A stretch of DNA of 64,000 nucleotides, from the NCBI RefSeq assembly GCF_025398155.2, contig NZ_CP104562.2, positions 3,162,001 through 3,226,000 of the forward strand. The letters are read 5' to 3'. This DNA is from Roseateles amylovorans. Lineage in GTDB: Bacteria > Pseudomonadota > Gammaproteobacteria > Burkholderiales > Burkholderiaceae_C. The stretch's first letter is position 1; the number at the start of each line of letters is the position of its first letter. Shown one piece after another: positions 48,080-57,121 of this stretch. The translations under genes and the position numbers were made by a program. A model generated the notes under the pieces. It was not told the origin of the DNA and did not search any database. It worked only from the letters and a program-made list of their open reading frames with translations.

Positions 48080-49110
48080 CGACAGTGGCAAAGACGAGAG
48101 CCCATTTCCTCGTAGTCGCGGCTATATTGCCTGGCTGCTGCATATCACCTAAAGAAGACCCCCGGGTGACGCAGCAGTGCACAGAAATCAAAAATGTTGT
48201 TGGGAAGAACTACGAGATGTCTGCGTCTCTTAGGGCCTCGGCATCTCGGGCGGGTCTTTACATAGGACCAACTTACAAGTTTTCAGCGGCCGCGGCAGAG
48301 CGTCAGATCTCGCTGGATAGGCTTTGCCGACAGTTCGCGCTTAGGGAAATCGACGAAGAGACCTGGGCCAAAGCCCAGACCGATTTCGCTCTGGCAAGCA
48401 CAGAAGACCTTCAGCTAGAAAATCACGATACCCTCAAGAAGTTGACGCAGAACCTTGAGGAGCTTGCGAGGCATTCGGCGAGGCTTGCAGAACTTCTTGG
48501 CGCGTCCGCGCAGGCGACTTTGGAGCCCGATGAATTGCTCGCGCGAGCGAAAAACGCGACGAACGAGGACTATGCCGCTTTGAGGGACGATCTCGGGAGT
48601 CTCTCCACCACGTTCAGTGATGGGCTCTCATCTTCAAATAAGCGAATCCTCGCCGCTGTGCAGGGAACGAGCCATTTGCAGCAACAGCTTCAGGCCGAAG
48701 TCCTACAATTGCGGGTTCTTGTGAAGGACCTCGCGCCAAAGCCCTCATCGCTATCGTGGAAGCGGATCGCAAACCTCACGGTGAAATTCAGCCGTGAGAA
48801 ACCAATTTCCCTCGACGGTGCGGCGATTGGCGTATTGAGGCGGGATCTGTCTCGCTTTTCGGAGCGGGACGACTACAAAATCGAACTGGACGGCTACGCA
48901 GACGCCACCGGAGGGCCATTGGCTAATCTTGGAATCAGCTGGGCCCGCGCAAACGAAGTTCAGAAGTTCCTTGCACAGGACCTAAAGCTCGACCCAAGCA
49001 ACATCAAAGTTCGCGCTGGCGGCGAGCGCAGTTCCGGTTCACCTGTGAACGATCGAGTCGTCGAGGTGACTGTGTATGGCCGGCTTCGCTCTCCTGTCAA
49101 CGACCCGTAA
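48067..49110 (+). CDS. lipoprotein with coiled coil and C-terminal OmpA-like domain
   Basis: 347 residues from ATG 48067; GTG 48085 gives a more typical lipoprotein leader (AKTRAHFLVVAAILPGCC) and is a good alternative. Lipobox LPGC. The middle (about 100-235) is helical with heptads (LKKLTQNLEELARHSARLAELL; ILAAVQGTSHLQQQLQAEVLQLRVLV). The C-terminal 100 residues are OmpA/MotB-like (IELDGYADATGGPLANLGISWARANEVQKFLAQDLKLDPSNIKVRAGGE), the peptidoglycan-binding fold. Likely an envelope anchor that works with the preceding secreted protein. Confidence 0.7.
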   Translation: MHEVATVAKTRAHFLVVAAILPGCCISPKEDPRVTQQCTEIKNVVGKNYEMSASLRASASRAGLYIGPTYKFSAAAAERQISLDRLCRQFALREIDEETWAKAQTDFALASTEDLQLENHDTLKKLTQNLEELARHSARLAELLGASAQATLEPDELLARAKNATNEDYAALRDDLGSLSTTFSDGLSSSNKRILAAVQGTSHLQQQLQAEVLQLRVLVKDLAPKPSSLSWKRIANLTVKFSREKPISLDGAAIGVLRRDLSRFSERDDYKIELDGYADATGGPLANLGISWARANEVQKFLAQDLKLDPSNIKVRAGGERSSGSPVNDRVVEVTVYGRLRSPVNDP

Positions 49111-49564
49111 CCAGGGAATTTCAGTCCGTATCTGTGTGCGCTAGGCAAAGACTGACCTCGTTATGGTCCTTGCGCCCACCGTCGAATGCCCCTCTGATCA
49201 CAAAGCCCCTTTAGACGTTAACTAGGTAACCGTGGTGGGCATGCCGGGTCAATCTGGCGTCGGAGGCACCAAGCCAAGGCAAATACTTGGCTATGGGCAC
49301 TTCGCTGCACCTCGATTCCGCAACCTTGACGGCAGCTTGGTGCCCAAAGCCGAAGCCCGAGCTTGACGGCGGCAGACGGCGCGGCGGCTACGACCGCCAC
49401 TCCTCGCCACAAGTCCTAGCCTCGACAACCTCGCACAAATCGGAAAACTTCTGCTTCCGGGCAGGCGGCGGAGTGAGAGGTTCAGTGCAGCGTAAGCCCA
49501 TTAACATTGAGACTCGTCGTTAGGCCGAATACGGTGGACGCACGCTTCCCAGGGAACCTTTCAG
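49111..49564. other. 454-bp intergenic region before the GHKL-protein gene
   Basis: No credible gene. It contains a GTTAACTAGGTAAC palindrome-like stretch at about 49217-49230 and a GTTAGGC at 49519-49525. Composition changes from mixed to GC-rich in the middle, compatible with a junction of unrelated DNA. It must contain the promoter for 49565-54058. Confidence 0.4.
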
Positions 49565-52423
49565 ATGCGCAGGTTTGAAGAACTTAAGCGGCTCGACAAG
49601 AAGACACGGAACAAGGTCCGGGCCATCCTCGGCCGGGGCGACGCGAATGCAATCGCGGGCCTTGCAGCACTTCGGAGTACATTGGGCAAAGATCAATCGA
49701 TCGCCCTCGATGGCATCCTGAACTCGCCGGCTCTGCTGAAGGCCGTCACGATATCGACGCCCTTCCCGAAGACCGCACCGTTCGTCGATATTCTGCGGTC
49801 CCTCGTTGACGTCGGGCTGCCTGAACTGCTCAGCGGGATCGAAGCTAGCGTTGTCACCTACAAGGAACGCCTACTCCAACTCGCGCAACAACTGCAAGAC
49901 ATCGACCGGCTCTATGCCGAACGTAACATCGCTGCCTCCCGTGATCGTATCGCCGCGACGATCGAATCGTCGGGCTGGAGCCATGCCCTTCTGCGCCGCG
50001 TCGTTCTTATCCGGGAGAACCTGCCCAAGGGAACTGTCGACGAGCGCATAGAAGAACTCGTGCTGATAGCGGGAATCAAGAATGCGCCTGTTGCGTCGCT
50101 CATTCACGCATACTCGCTTGATCAGAATATCCTGACCATCAAGCGGTCCATCCTAAATATTCCTGATAAAGGCGCTATCAATCGCTACACCAGAACGATT
50201 TCTCGGCTCTCGGTTTTGCCATTTGCCTCATCGGCAGAGGACCTAGTCGCTTTTCTATCCGAGGTCGAAAAATGCTCGCTGATCGACGCGGTGATCCTCG
50301 CAAAATTCAACGCCCACCTTTTTCAGATCGAGGACTACCCGGCTTTGGCAGAAGTCGCCCGGGCCCTTGGGCCAGATAACCTCTTTGAGCCCCTGGTGGG
50401 CACCTACGAGCCCGACGACGACGAGAGCGAATACGCACTGTTCAAGCAGTGCAGCGCATGGCTGGAATACGAGCCGGTTCGCCGGTATCGGATCCTCATA
50501 GACAACTACTACGACGTTTCACCCGAAGAGGTTGGTGAACTGCCGCCAGATTTAGAGCAACAGCTCCGCGACTGGGTTGGCGATCCGACGCCGCATGACT
50601 TAGTTAGCGGCAAGACTTTCACCCAACACGGCTATAAAGCCCTGGCCCGATTGGAGTTGTCCGGCACTGCAACGCGATCAGCCTTGTTCAACTACTGGCT
50701 CGCCGAGTCGGAAGGCCAGATCGGGTTCGAGAAAGAGGATCTGCTGAAACTCATGGGCGTGACGCGCGACTTGGCGCGGACGGTGCCCATCAAGGCGGTG
50801 CGCACGGCCGCCAAGCTGTCCAAGGATAGTTTGGTCAGGCTGATCCTATTGCTCTTGTTAACCAAACGCAGCAAAAACGAGTTGGACAGCTTTCTACTGA
50901 GAAAGCTGCTGGAGGAGACTGCATTCCAGTATCACAACGGCTCATTAGTCGAGCTGGTTCGGTCCTACGAAAAATCCCACCCCTACGTTTCGGAATACAT
51001 CTACGACCTTGCCACGGAAGATTTTCTGGCCAAGCTCACACGCCTGGCGCCGCACCGCGCCGATATTCCTGAAATTCGAGCCTCACTCCACGAGTGGATG
51101 GCGAGCTTCAAAGGCGACGAGCATTTCCTGCAGCGTGCTCGCGCGGTCCGTATCGACCACCAGATTAATCGGGTTCGCAACGAAATCGATGATCACCGCA
51201 TCTATGTCGACCCCTCGCGATTTTCCTCGTGGGTCGAGGACGAGATGACTATCGAACTCAATAATGCGTTAACGTCCACCGGTTCTGGTAAGAAGGGCAT
51301 CGCGATCACTTGCGACGAGACGACGCTTTCGATGCTAATGCGGCAGGCGTACAACGCGTTTGTTTCGAACGCTGTTTTTGGCATAGCGTCATATCTCGGC
51401 CGACGAATTCGGCACGGCACGTTCCATGGGCATTTGTATTCAAGCGTTATCAATTCGCTCGAAAAATCCGAGCGTTTTCAGCAGCTATTCCAGAACTCAA
51501 AATTTAATGAGAAATGGGATGTTTGGAAAGGGCTCTACAACAAGGCTGTCGAGGCCATTATTTCAGAGCGCCTGCATGTGTATTCAAAAGCCAAACCCTT
51601 GGGACTGTTGACGCCGGAGACGTATGGCCCTGCTAAGCAGGAAATCCTTGCGGCGGCGGTGAAGAACATCAGCAGCAACTACGTGGAGACTACATCAACG
51701 GCCGACATCGATCAGACCATGATCGACTATTGTTGGCGCCTCGCAGAGTTGGATCTGGTCGCAATCACCCGCCATCTGAAGGCACAGCAGACGTCCTTAA
51801 AGAACGAGAAGTTCCTTCAGGAAGAGCTTGTGCCTTCAGTAGCGCTGGGTGAGGCACGGCTTGCGGAAATGTTCAAGCGTGAACTTGAGCTTTCTATCGA
51901 TCGCAAGCTCGCAGCCATGTTCGGCTGGTTTAAACGGCCGTCTATTGTGGCGCCCATTGCGACGGTTTCGCTGCTTTTCGACGCGACTGTGGCCGAGGTG
52001 AAGGACACCATTCCCGACTTTGACCCGCAGGCTGCTGACGCAAGCAAGGAGCAGATCGAACTCGTTGGCGAGTTCTACCACTTGATCTACGATTCCCTCG
52101 CCATTGTCGTCGGCAATGCGGCCAATTATGCGGACCGCAGCCGACCGTTGAAACGCAACTTCGAGATTGTGCGTGAAAAGGGCAAGCGGCTCGTCGTCGA
52201 GATCAGCTCTTCAATCAAACCGACGGACGATCCCAATGTAGTTTCGCAAATAATCGAAGAGCGCAAAAAAGCAGACTTCATGGACGCCAACATGTACGAC
52301 AGAAAGAGTGGAATATCGAAGCTGCTACTGTTGTCGCACAACCACCCTAAATTTGAGCTGCAGCAGTACGAAGTTGTCGGGAATGAGGTAAGGGTTAGGT
52401 TCATTTATGCTCTCGAACACTAA
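49565..52423 (+). CDS. large GHKL-ATPase-like protein (histidine-kinase-like) of a three-gene signalling unit
   Basis: 952 residues, mostly helical, no membrane segment or signal peptide. The C-terminal about 120 residues (833-952) look like a GHKL ATPase: N-box-like YDSLAIVVGNAANYAD (Asn851), a strand pair RLVVEISSSIKP replacing the usual G1 box, and DRKSGISKLLLLSHN as G2, then two strands (QYEVVGNEVRVRFIYAL). The long N-terminal region (TPR/armadillo-like helices) is not recognised and may sense the trigger. No canonical phospho-acceptor His box was identified. Its end overlaps the receiver gene by 17 bases. GC and codon use are lower than in neighbours, suggesting transfer. Confidence 0.65.
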   Translation: MRRFEELKRLDKKTRNKVRAILGRGDANAIAGLAALRSTLGKDQSIALDGILNSPALLKAVTISTPFPKTAPFVDILRSLVDVGLPELLSGIEASVVTYKERLLQLAQQLQDIDRLYAERNIAASRDRIAATIESSGWSHALLRRVVLIRENLPKGTVDERIEELVLIAGIKNAPVASLIHAYSLDQNILTIKRSILNIPDKGAINRYTRTISRLSVLPFASSAEDLVAFLSEVEKCSLIDAVILAKFNAHLFQIEDYPALAEVARALGPDNLFEPLVGTYEPDDDESEYALFKQCSAWLEYEPVRRYRILIDNYYDVSPEEVGELPPDLEQQLRDWVGDPTPHDLVSGKTFTQHGYKALARLELSGTATRSALFNYWLAESEGQIGFEKEDLLKLMGVTRDLARTVPIKAVRTAAKLSKDSLVRLILLLLLTKRSKNELDSFLLRKLLEETAFQYHNGSLVELVRSYEKSHPYVSEYIYDLATEDFLAKLTRLAPHRADIPEIRASLHEWMASFKGDEHFLQRARAVRIDHQINRVRNEIDDHRIYVDPSRFSSWVEDEMTIELNNALTSTGSGKKGIAITCDETTLSMLMRQAYNAFVSNAVFGIASYLGRRIRHGTFHGHLYSSVINSLEKSERFQQLFQNSKFNEKWDVWKGLYNKAVEAIISERLHVYSKAKPLGLLTPETYGPAKQEILAAAVKNISSNYVETTSTADIDQTMIDYCWRLAELDLVAITRHLKAQQTSLKNEKFLQEELVPSVALGEARLAEMFKRELELSIDRKLAAMFGWFKRPSIVAPIATVSLLFDATVAEVKDTIPDFDPQAADASKEQIELVGEFYHLIYDSLAIVVGNAANYADRSRPLKRNFEIVREKGKRLVVEISSSIKPTDDPNVVSQIIEERKKADFMDANMYDRKSGISKLLLLSHNHPKFELQQYEVVGNEVRVRFIYALEH

Positions 52424-52877
52424 CGCTGTAAAATGCCTGATTGTCGAGGATGACCCATTCAAGATGGAGGGTATCCGCAACTATCTAAATCAAATATTTG
52501 CTGGTAAGGTGATAGTATTTCAATGCCAAGCGCTAGCATCCGCAACAGCGCTATTGGGTTTGCATAGTTTTGACTTAGCGATCATCGATATGTCAATCCA
52601 CAGCCACGAGCCTGAGAAAGGTGCTGGCTCGCCGTTTCCGCTCTCGTCGGGTGGTCTAGATGTCTTATTCGAAATTGTTTATTCAGGCGCCAGCACTCCT
52701 TGCATAATTTTAACCCAGTATCCCGATATTGACATTGAATCGCTCCCTATTCCGGTAGATCGGGCCAAACAGGAAATACTTGATAAGTTCGATATCGACG
52801 TTGCCGGCTGTGTTCGTTATTTGGAGAACGATAGCCAGTGGAAAGCTGACATCCTGGGGATTCTGGAACGGCTATGA
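52407..52877 (+). CDS. stand-alone response-regulator receiver domain
   Basis: 156 residues. Receiver fold: acidic pair D15-D16 (CLIVEDD), phospho-acceptor D61 (LAIIDMS), switch Thr103 (CIILTQYP). The usual Lys near beta-5 is not evident (GCVRYLEN instead), so switching may be atypical. A loop of about 15 residues after D61 is longer than normal. No output domain. Overlaps both neighbours (17 bases before, four after), so stoichiometric expression is likely. Confidence 0.75.
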   Translation: MLSNTNAVKCLIVEDDPFKMEGIRNYLNQIFAGKVIVFQCQALASATALLGLHSFDLAIIDMSIHSHEPEKGAGSPFPLSSGGLDVLFEIVYSGASTPCIILTQYPDIDIESLPIPVDRAKQEILDKFDIDVAGCVRYLENDSQWKADILGILERL

Positions 52878-54058
52878 AAATTCTGGTGTTGGAAGACGAG
52901 GATGGCAAGTTCGATGAAATCGCCGCGCACATCAAAGTTGTCGTTCCTGACGCATGCATCCAGCGAGAGAGGAACTGGCTGTCCTACTCGATGGCGGTCT
53001 CAAACGCCAAGTTCGACCTGATCCTGCTGGACCTTTTCGTTCCTCGCTCGCAGAAGGACAGCACCGTCGAAGACCACACCGACGTCTTGGTCGCGACAAC
53101 CCGGGATTACGGCAGCAAGTCGTTCAGGACCCCGGCAATCGTGCTGACCCGGTACAGCGCTGACAGCGGCGACTTCGTCCACAACTTGAACCTGGTCGAT
53201 ATCAACGTGATTCCGTTCAACGAACACGGCGAGTGGCGGGAAGCCCTGAAGCGCAAGCTTCTGAGCGCACAGCCGGACAAAAAGTTCGACGTGGTCATCG
53301 TCTGCGCCCTAGAGAAGGAGGCGACCGCCTTCCAGAGCCTTGTCGACAAGTGGGGGACAGTCCGGGGCATTTCGGGGCTCCTGTGTCGAGACGTCGAGAT
53401 TGGCCCCTACAAGGCAGTCATTGTTCAGCCTCAGCGCATGGGGCTAGTCGCATCAGCTATTTCTTCCGCCTTTGCGCTTGACCGATTTGAGCCGCGCTTG
53501 ATCTGCATGAGCGGAATCTGCGGCGGAGTGGCTGGCGAGGCGGACATGTACGACTTGCTGGTCACGCAGATCTGCCATCAGCATGACGCCGGCAAATGGA
53601 GTACGACGGGCTTCAAGGCAGACCATTTCCACGTGCAGTTGGACGTAGACGTCAATAACAAGCTCATTGAGGTCGCGTCTGACGAGGCCGTGATCGCCTC
53701 ACTGCTGGATGGGCTGAACCCTGCGAAGGCCGAAATCCCCGAGGGCAAGGAGCGCATCGGCTGCGCCATCAAGACCGGCGCGCCGACCAGCAGTGGCAGC
53801 GCGGTCATTGCTGAGGAGGGCAAGACTGCCACGTTGACTGTTGGCCAGCGAAAGCTCGCTGGCTTCGACATGGAGGTTTACTCCGTCTATGAAGCGGCCA
53901 GGCAGGCCCGCCGTCGAACCGCATTCTTTGCGGCCAAGGCGGTGGTGGACGATGGCGGCAATAACAAGGGCGACGCGTTCCACCGTATCGCCTGCTTGCT
54001 CTCGGCAAAGTACGTGGTTGCGGCCATCCGAGCCGGCGTCGCCGACGTCTGGAAATGA
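52874..54058 (+). CDS. receiver domain fused to a nucleoside phosphorylase / MTA-SAH nucleosidase-like domain
   Basis: 394 residues. Residues 1-130 are a receiver: acidic cluster E7-D8-E9-D10, phospho-acceptor D53 (LILLDLF), T92 (IVLTRYS). Residues 137-394 are a PNP_UDP-type fold: FDVVIVCALEKEATAF, MGLVASAISSAFALDRFEPRLICMSGICGGVAG (phosphate/ribose loop region), FDMEVYSVYEAA (Met333-Glu334, the ribose-binding ME pair) and VVDDGG (Asp359, base site). Reaction expected: cleavage of a nucleoside or nucleotide N-glycosidic bond under phosphorylation control. Start overlaps the receiver gene (ATGA). Substrate unknown. Confidence 0.75.
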   Translation: MKILVLEDEDGKFDEIAAHIKVVVPDACIQRERNWLSYSMAVSNAKFDLILLDLFVPRSQKDSTVEDHTDVLVATTRDYGSKSFRTPAIVLTRYSADSGDFVHNLNLVDINVIPFNEHGEWREALKRKLLSAQPDKKFDVVIVCALEKEATAFQSLVDKWGTVRGISGLLCRDVEIGPYKAVIVQPQRMGLVASAISSAFALDRFEPRLICMSGICGGVAGEADMYDLLVTQICHQHDAGKWSTTGFKADHFHVQLDVDVNNKLIEVASDEAVIASLLDGLNPAKAEIPEGKERIGCAIKTGAPTSSGSAVIAEEGKTATLTVGQRKLAGFDMEVYSVYEAARQARRRTAFFAAKAVVDDGGNNKGDAFHRIACLLSAKYVVAAIRAGVADVWK

Positions 54059-54390
54059 GAGCTGGCGCCAGCTGCGAACCTGTGATCGCTGACCAATCTT
54101 GAAGTGCGGCAATCACCTACTGCTGTAGTTCGCTGAGGTTCGGCTTTGTCCACATTGCTGACTGCCGACTCAGCAAACCGAAGTTCTGCAACCGCTGCAA
54201 AGCCGCTCCCGATGTTTTGCCCAACCCAGCTGTCGATCATCACCCAGCCACAAACACTGCCTGTCCAAACCTCTGGGGTCCGTTCACGTCGACGCGGACA
54301 AGAGCATCCATTGCCCCGATCCAGACTTCCCAATAACGTCGGACGCTCACCTCCATCCCCCCGCGACGGAACGCATCGGACCGAACAGCA
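54059..54390. other. 332-bp intergenic region after the signalling unit
   Basis: No credible gene. A perfect palindrome AGCTGGCGCCAGCT (54060-54073) starts two bases after the nucleosidase stop and could form a weak terminator hairpin, but no T-run follows. The rest shows no recognisable element; its composition is mixed, as for a junction between acquired and core DNA. Confidence 0.4.
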
Positions 54391-56256
54391 TCAGCCCTGC
54401 TTCTGATGCAGCAGCCCGATGATCTCTTCGAAGCTGTAGGCGGTGCGGTGCGGCAGCTCGGCGCTGATCTGGTCGACCAGGGTGCGCTGTCCCGGTAGCA
54501 CCGACACCCGATGCACACCGGGCAATTCAGACAGCACGTGATTGAGCAACTGCGCATCCGCGCTGTTCACCCGATCATCCCGCGCGCCGACCACAAACAC
54601 CGAGCCCACTGACTCGGCGCGGGCGCCGTCCGGCGGCTCCGCCAGTTCCTGGACAGTGATGTGGCGCGCATCGAATTGCTCGCTGCGCAGCACCCGCACC
54701 AACAGCTCGGCGATGAGATGGGCCTCCGCGTCGTCCATGCTGATGCACATCAGCAGCGAGCCGGCGGGCACATCCAGGCGGCCCTGCCAGCGGCCTTCGG
54801 TGGCCACCCGATCCTGGCGCATCCGCAGGCCCAGGTCGCCGTCCAGTACCGCACCGCGTGAGGCACGCCCCGGACGCGGGCGAGGCAGGTGGCCCAACTC
54901 CCCGAACACCTGCAAGATGACCGACTGCGCCGCCTGGCGCTGCTCGGGCGTGATCAGGTTCTGCTCAAAGTCCTGCCGCGCCATGTGGAACGCCGGCAGC
55001 ACCACCCGATCGCAGTAGACCGCCAGCGACTTGCGGCGCAAGAAGCTGCGCGCATCGGCCAGGATCTCCACCGAATCACCGCTCAGGCCGCGCTGGTAGA
55101 AGCGCTGCGCCAGATTGAGCGCCGGCGCGTCGCCCAGCAGGATGTCGAGGAAGGCGAGGGCGGGGACATGCCGTCCCGCCACCACCAAACACAGCGTCAG
55201 CGGCGTGGACAACAGCAGCCCCACCGGCCCCCACAGCGCGCTCCAGAAAATCGCCGAGACCACCACCGAAAACGGCGACAGGCCGGTGGCATGGCCGTAC
55301 AGCTGCGGCTCGATCACATGCGCCACCAGCAGCTCCACGCCCAGAAACACGAGACCCGTCGACCACACCAGGTCCCAGCCGGGCGACATCGCGGCCGCCA
55401 TCAGACAAGCGCAGACCGCCGCTGCCGGGAAGCCCACATAGGGAATGAAGCGCAGCAGGCCGGCCAGCACCGCCCAGACCGCTGCATGCGGCACGCCCAG
55501 CAAGGCCAGCAGGGCGCCGATCACCACGGCCACGCCCAGGTTCACCGAGAACTGGGAAACAAAATAGCGCGACAGCCGCTGCCCCGCATCGTTGACCGCG
55601 CTGGTGGCCGCCCGCACATCGGTGCCGCCGAGCAGGCGGATCAGGCGGTCGCGCAGCGCATCCTGTTCCAGCAAGGCAAAAATCAGGACCAACACGACGA
55701 TGCCGACCGTGCCCACCGGTCCCCAGAGCGTCGCGACCAGTTGGCGCAGCACCTCGACGCTGTCGTCGGTGGGGCCGGGTCGCCCGGTGGCGTTCGGATT
55801 GCTCTCCTGCTGCGGGCCCACGGCGCGGTCGGCCGTCATCTCCGCCGAGGGCGACACGCTGCCACCCGGAGCCAGGTCGCCGACCATCCGTCCCGCGCGG
55901 CCCTGGGCTTCGCGCAACTGGTCGACGGTGAACTTGCGCAGCACCACGATCTTCTCGCGCACATTGGACTCGTAGGCCGGCAGCTCGCGGGACATCGCCC
56001 CCAACTGCGCCACCAGCACCATGGCCAATCCGGTCATCAGCAGCCCCGCCACGGTCAAGGCGGCCATCGCCGCCGGCGCCTGCCCCAATCCGAGGCCACG
56101 GAAGCGGCGCACCACCGGCGCCAGCACAAAGGCCAGCGTGGCGGCCAGGGTCACCGGTTCCAGTACGTCACGGGCCAGATACAGCAGGCCCAGCACGGCC
56201 ACGCCGATGAGGAACTTGGAGGCAAGGGGAGAGAGGGAGGAGGCGGACACGGTCAT
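54391..56256 (-). CDS. AI-2E family (PerM-like) permease with long cytoplasmic C-terminal extension
   Basis: 621 residues. Paired helices at the N-terminus (VTLAATLAFVLAPVVRRF; AALTVAGLLMTGLAMVLVAQLGAM), a soluble insert with a Gly/Ser/Pro-rich stretch (about 125-165), then the conserved family core (LRFIPYVGFPAAAVCACLMA; VEPQLYGHATGLSPFSVVVSAIFWSALWGPVGLLLSTPLTLCLVVAGRH). About 245 extra residues follow the last helix, including an alpha/beta-looking region (GSLLMCISMDDAEAHLIAELLVRVLR), roughly doubling the usual 350-residue length. Transported substrate unknown. Confidence 0.85.
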   Translation of the reverse strand: MTVSASSLSPLASKFLIGVAVLGLLYLARDVLEPVTLAATLAFVLAPVVRRFRGLGLGQAPAAMAALTVAGLLMTGLAMVLVAQLGAMSRELPAYESNVREKIVVLRKFTVDQLREAQGRAGRMVGDLAPGGSVSPSAEMTADRAVGPQQESNPNATGRPGPTDDSVEVLRQLVATLWGPVGTVGIVVLVLIFALLEQDALRDRLIRLLGGTDVRAATSAVNDAGQRLSRYFVSQFSVNLGVAVVIGALLALLGVPHAAVWAVLAGLLRFIPYVGFPAAAVCACLMAAAMSPGWDLVWSTGLVFLGVELLVAHVIEPQLYGHATGLSPFSVVVSAIFWSALWGPVGLLLSTPLTLCLVVAGRHVPALAFLDILLGDAPALNLAQRFYQRGLSGDSVEILADARSFLRRKSLAVYCDRVVLPAFHMARQDFEQNLITPEQRQAAQSVILQVFGELGHLPRPRPGRASRGAVLDGDLGLRMRQDRVATEGRWQGRLDVPAGSLLMCISMDDAEAHLIAELLVRVLRSEQFDARHITVQELAEPPDGARAESVGSVFVVGARDDRVNSADAQLLNHVLSELPGVHRVSVLPGQRTLVDQISAELPHRTAYSFEEIIGLLHQKQG

Positions 56257-56426
56257 CGCTCAAAACGCCACGGCGGATGGAGCGCGAGTATGTCCGAGCC
56301 GGGCGAGCGGCGGGTTGAGGAGCGCCCGGAGTGTGGCGGCGAAGTCAGGACGCCGGTCGGCCCCGACCGTCAGAGGCTCAGGTGTTGGGCGCTGTCGAGC
56401 GCGGCGTCGCCCTCCCGGGCGTCGGC

Positions 56427-57026
56427 TCAGGACACCAGATGCAGCACCTGGCGGCTGGCGGCCATGGCCGCGTCGAACGGGCCGGTCTGACGCACGATCT
56501 TGACCATCACGCTCGCACCCAGCCAGAGCTGGTAGAGGTTCTCCGCCACCACGGCCGCCGGCGCATCCACCTTCAGCGAGCCTTCCGCCACACCGGCTTC
56601 CACCGCATAGGCCAGCCGCGTGATGATCTGGTCGGTGCCGTGCTTCATGGCCAGCCGCATCGATTCGGACAGGTCCGCCACTTCGGCCCCGAGCTTGACC
56701 GCCAGGCACTTGCCCTGACATTCCGAGAACGACTGGTTCTGCTGCCAGGAATCGAAATAGTTCATCAGCCGCTGGGCCATGGTGAGCCCGGGCTGGCTCA
56801 TGATCTGATCGATTTCCGCCAGATAGGTCTCGAAATAGCGCGCCAGCAGCGCTTCGCCGAAGGCGTCCTTCGATTTGAAGTAGTGATAGAAGGAACCTTT
56901 GGGCACGCCGGCTTCGCTCAGGATCTCATTGATCCCCACACCCGAAAAGCCCTTGCCAGCCATGATCCGCTGACCCACCGCGAGGATGTTGTCCCGGACG
57001 TCGAAGGAATCGTTTGTTGCAACCAT
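56427..57026 (-). CDS. NemR-like TetR-family transcriptional regulator
   Basis: 199 residues. The N-terminal helix-turn-helix (GINEILSEAGVPKGSFYHYFKSKDAFGEALL) and the segment C-L-A-V-K-L-G-A-E-V-A-D-L-S-E-S-M-R resemble E. coli NemR closely. The Cys of KCLAVKL aligns with the redox/electrophile-sensing Cys106 of NemR (from memory). An inverted repeat TAGAC-N5-GTCTA sits 22 bases upstream of the ATG, suggesting autoregulation. The gene precedes the AI-2E permease on the same strand with a 170-bp gap. Confidence 0.85.
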   Translation of the reverse strand: MVATNDSFDVRDNILAVGQRIMAGKGFSGVGINEILSEAGVPKGSFYHYFKSKDAFGEALLARYFETYLAEIDQIMSQPGLTMAQRLMNYFDSWQQNQSFSECQGKCLAVKLGAEVADLSESMRLAMKHGTDQIITRLAYAVEAGVAEGSLKVDAPAAVVAENLYQLWLGASVMVKIVRQTGPFDAAMAASRQVLHLVS

Positions 57027-57047
57027 GGGCGGAGTATAGGCGTTAAT

Positions 57048-57062
57048 TAGACCAGTCGTCTA
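57048..57062. promoter_or_regulatory. TetR/NemR-type operator
   Basis: TAGAC CAGTC GTCTA is a perfect 5-bp inverted repeat with a 5-bp spacer, in an AT-richer patch 22 bases upstream of the NemR-like regulator start. NemR-type sites have a TAGACC...GGTCTA core, so binding by the adjacent regulator is likely. Confidence 0.6.
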
Positions 57063-57121
57063 GATAGCATCTTCCCGCACGGCTTCTGTGCGCGCTCTTG
57101 CTGCGCGATCAGCCTGCACGA

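Noticed and set aside
49519..49525. GTTAGGC resembling an integron attC core site
   Set aside because: No partner inverse core site at suitable distance, no attC-like stem and no integrase in the window.
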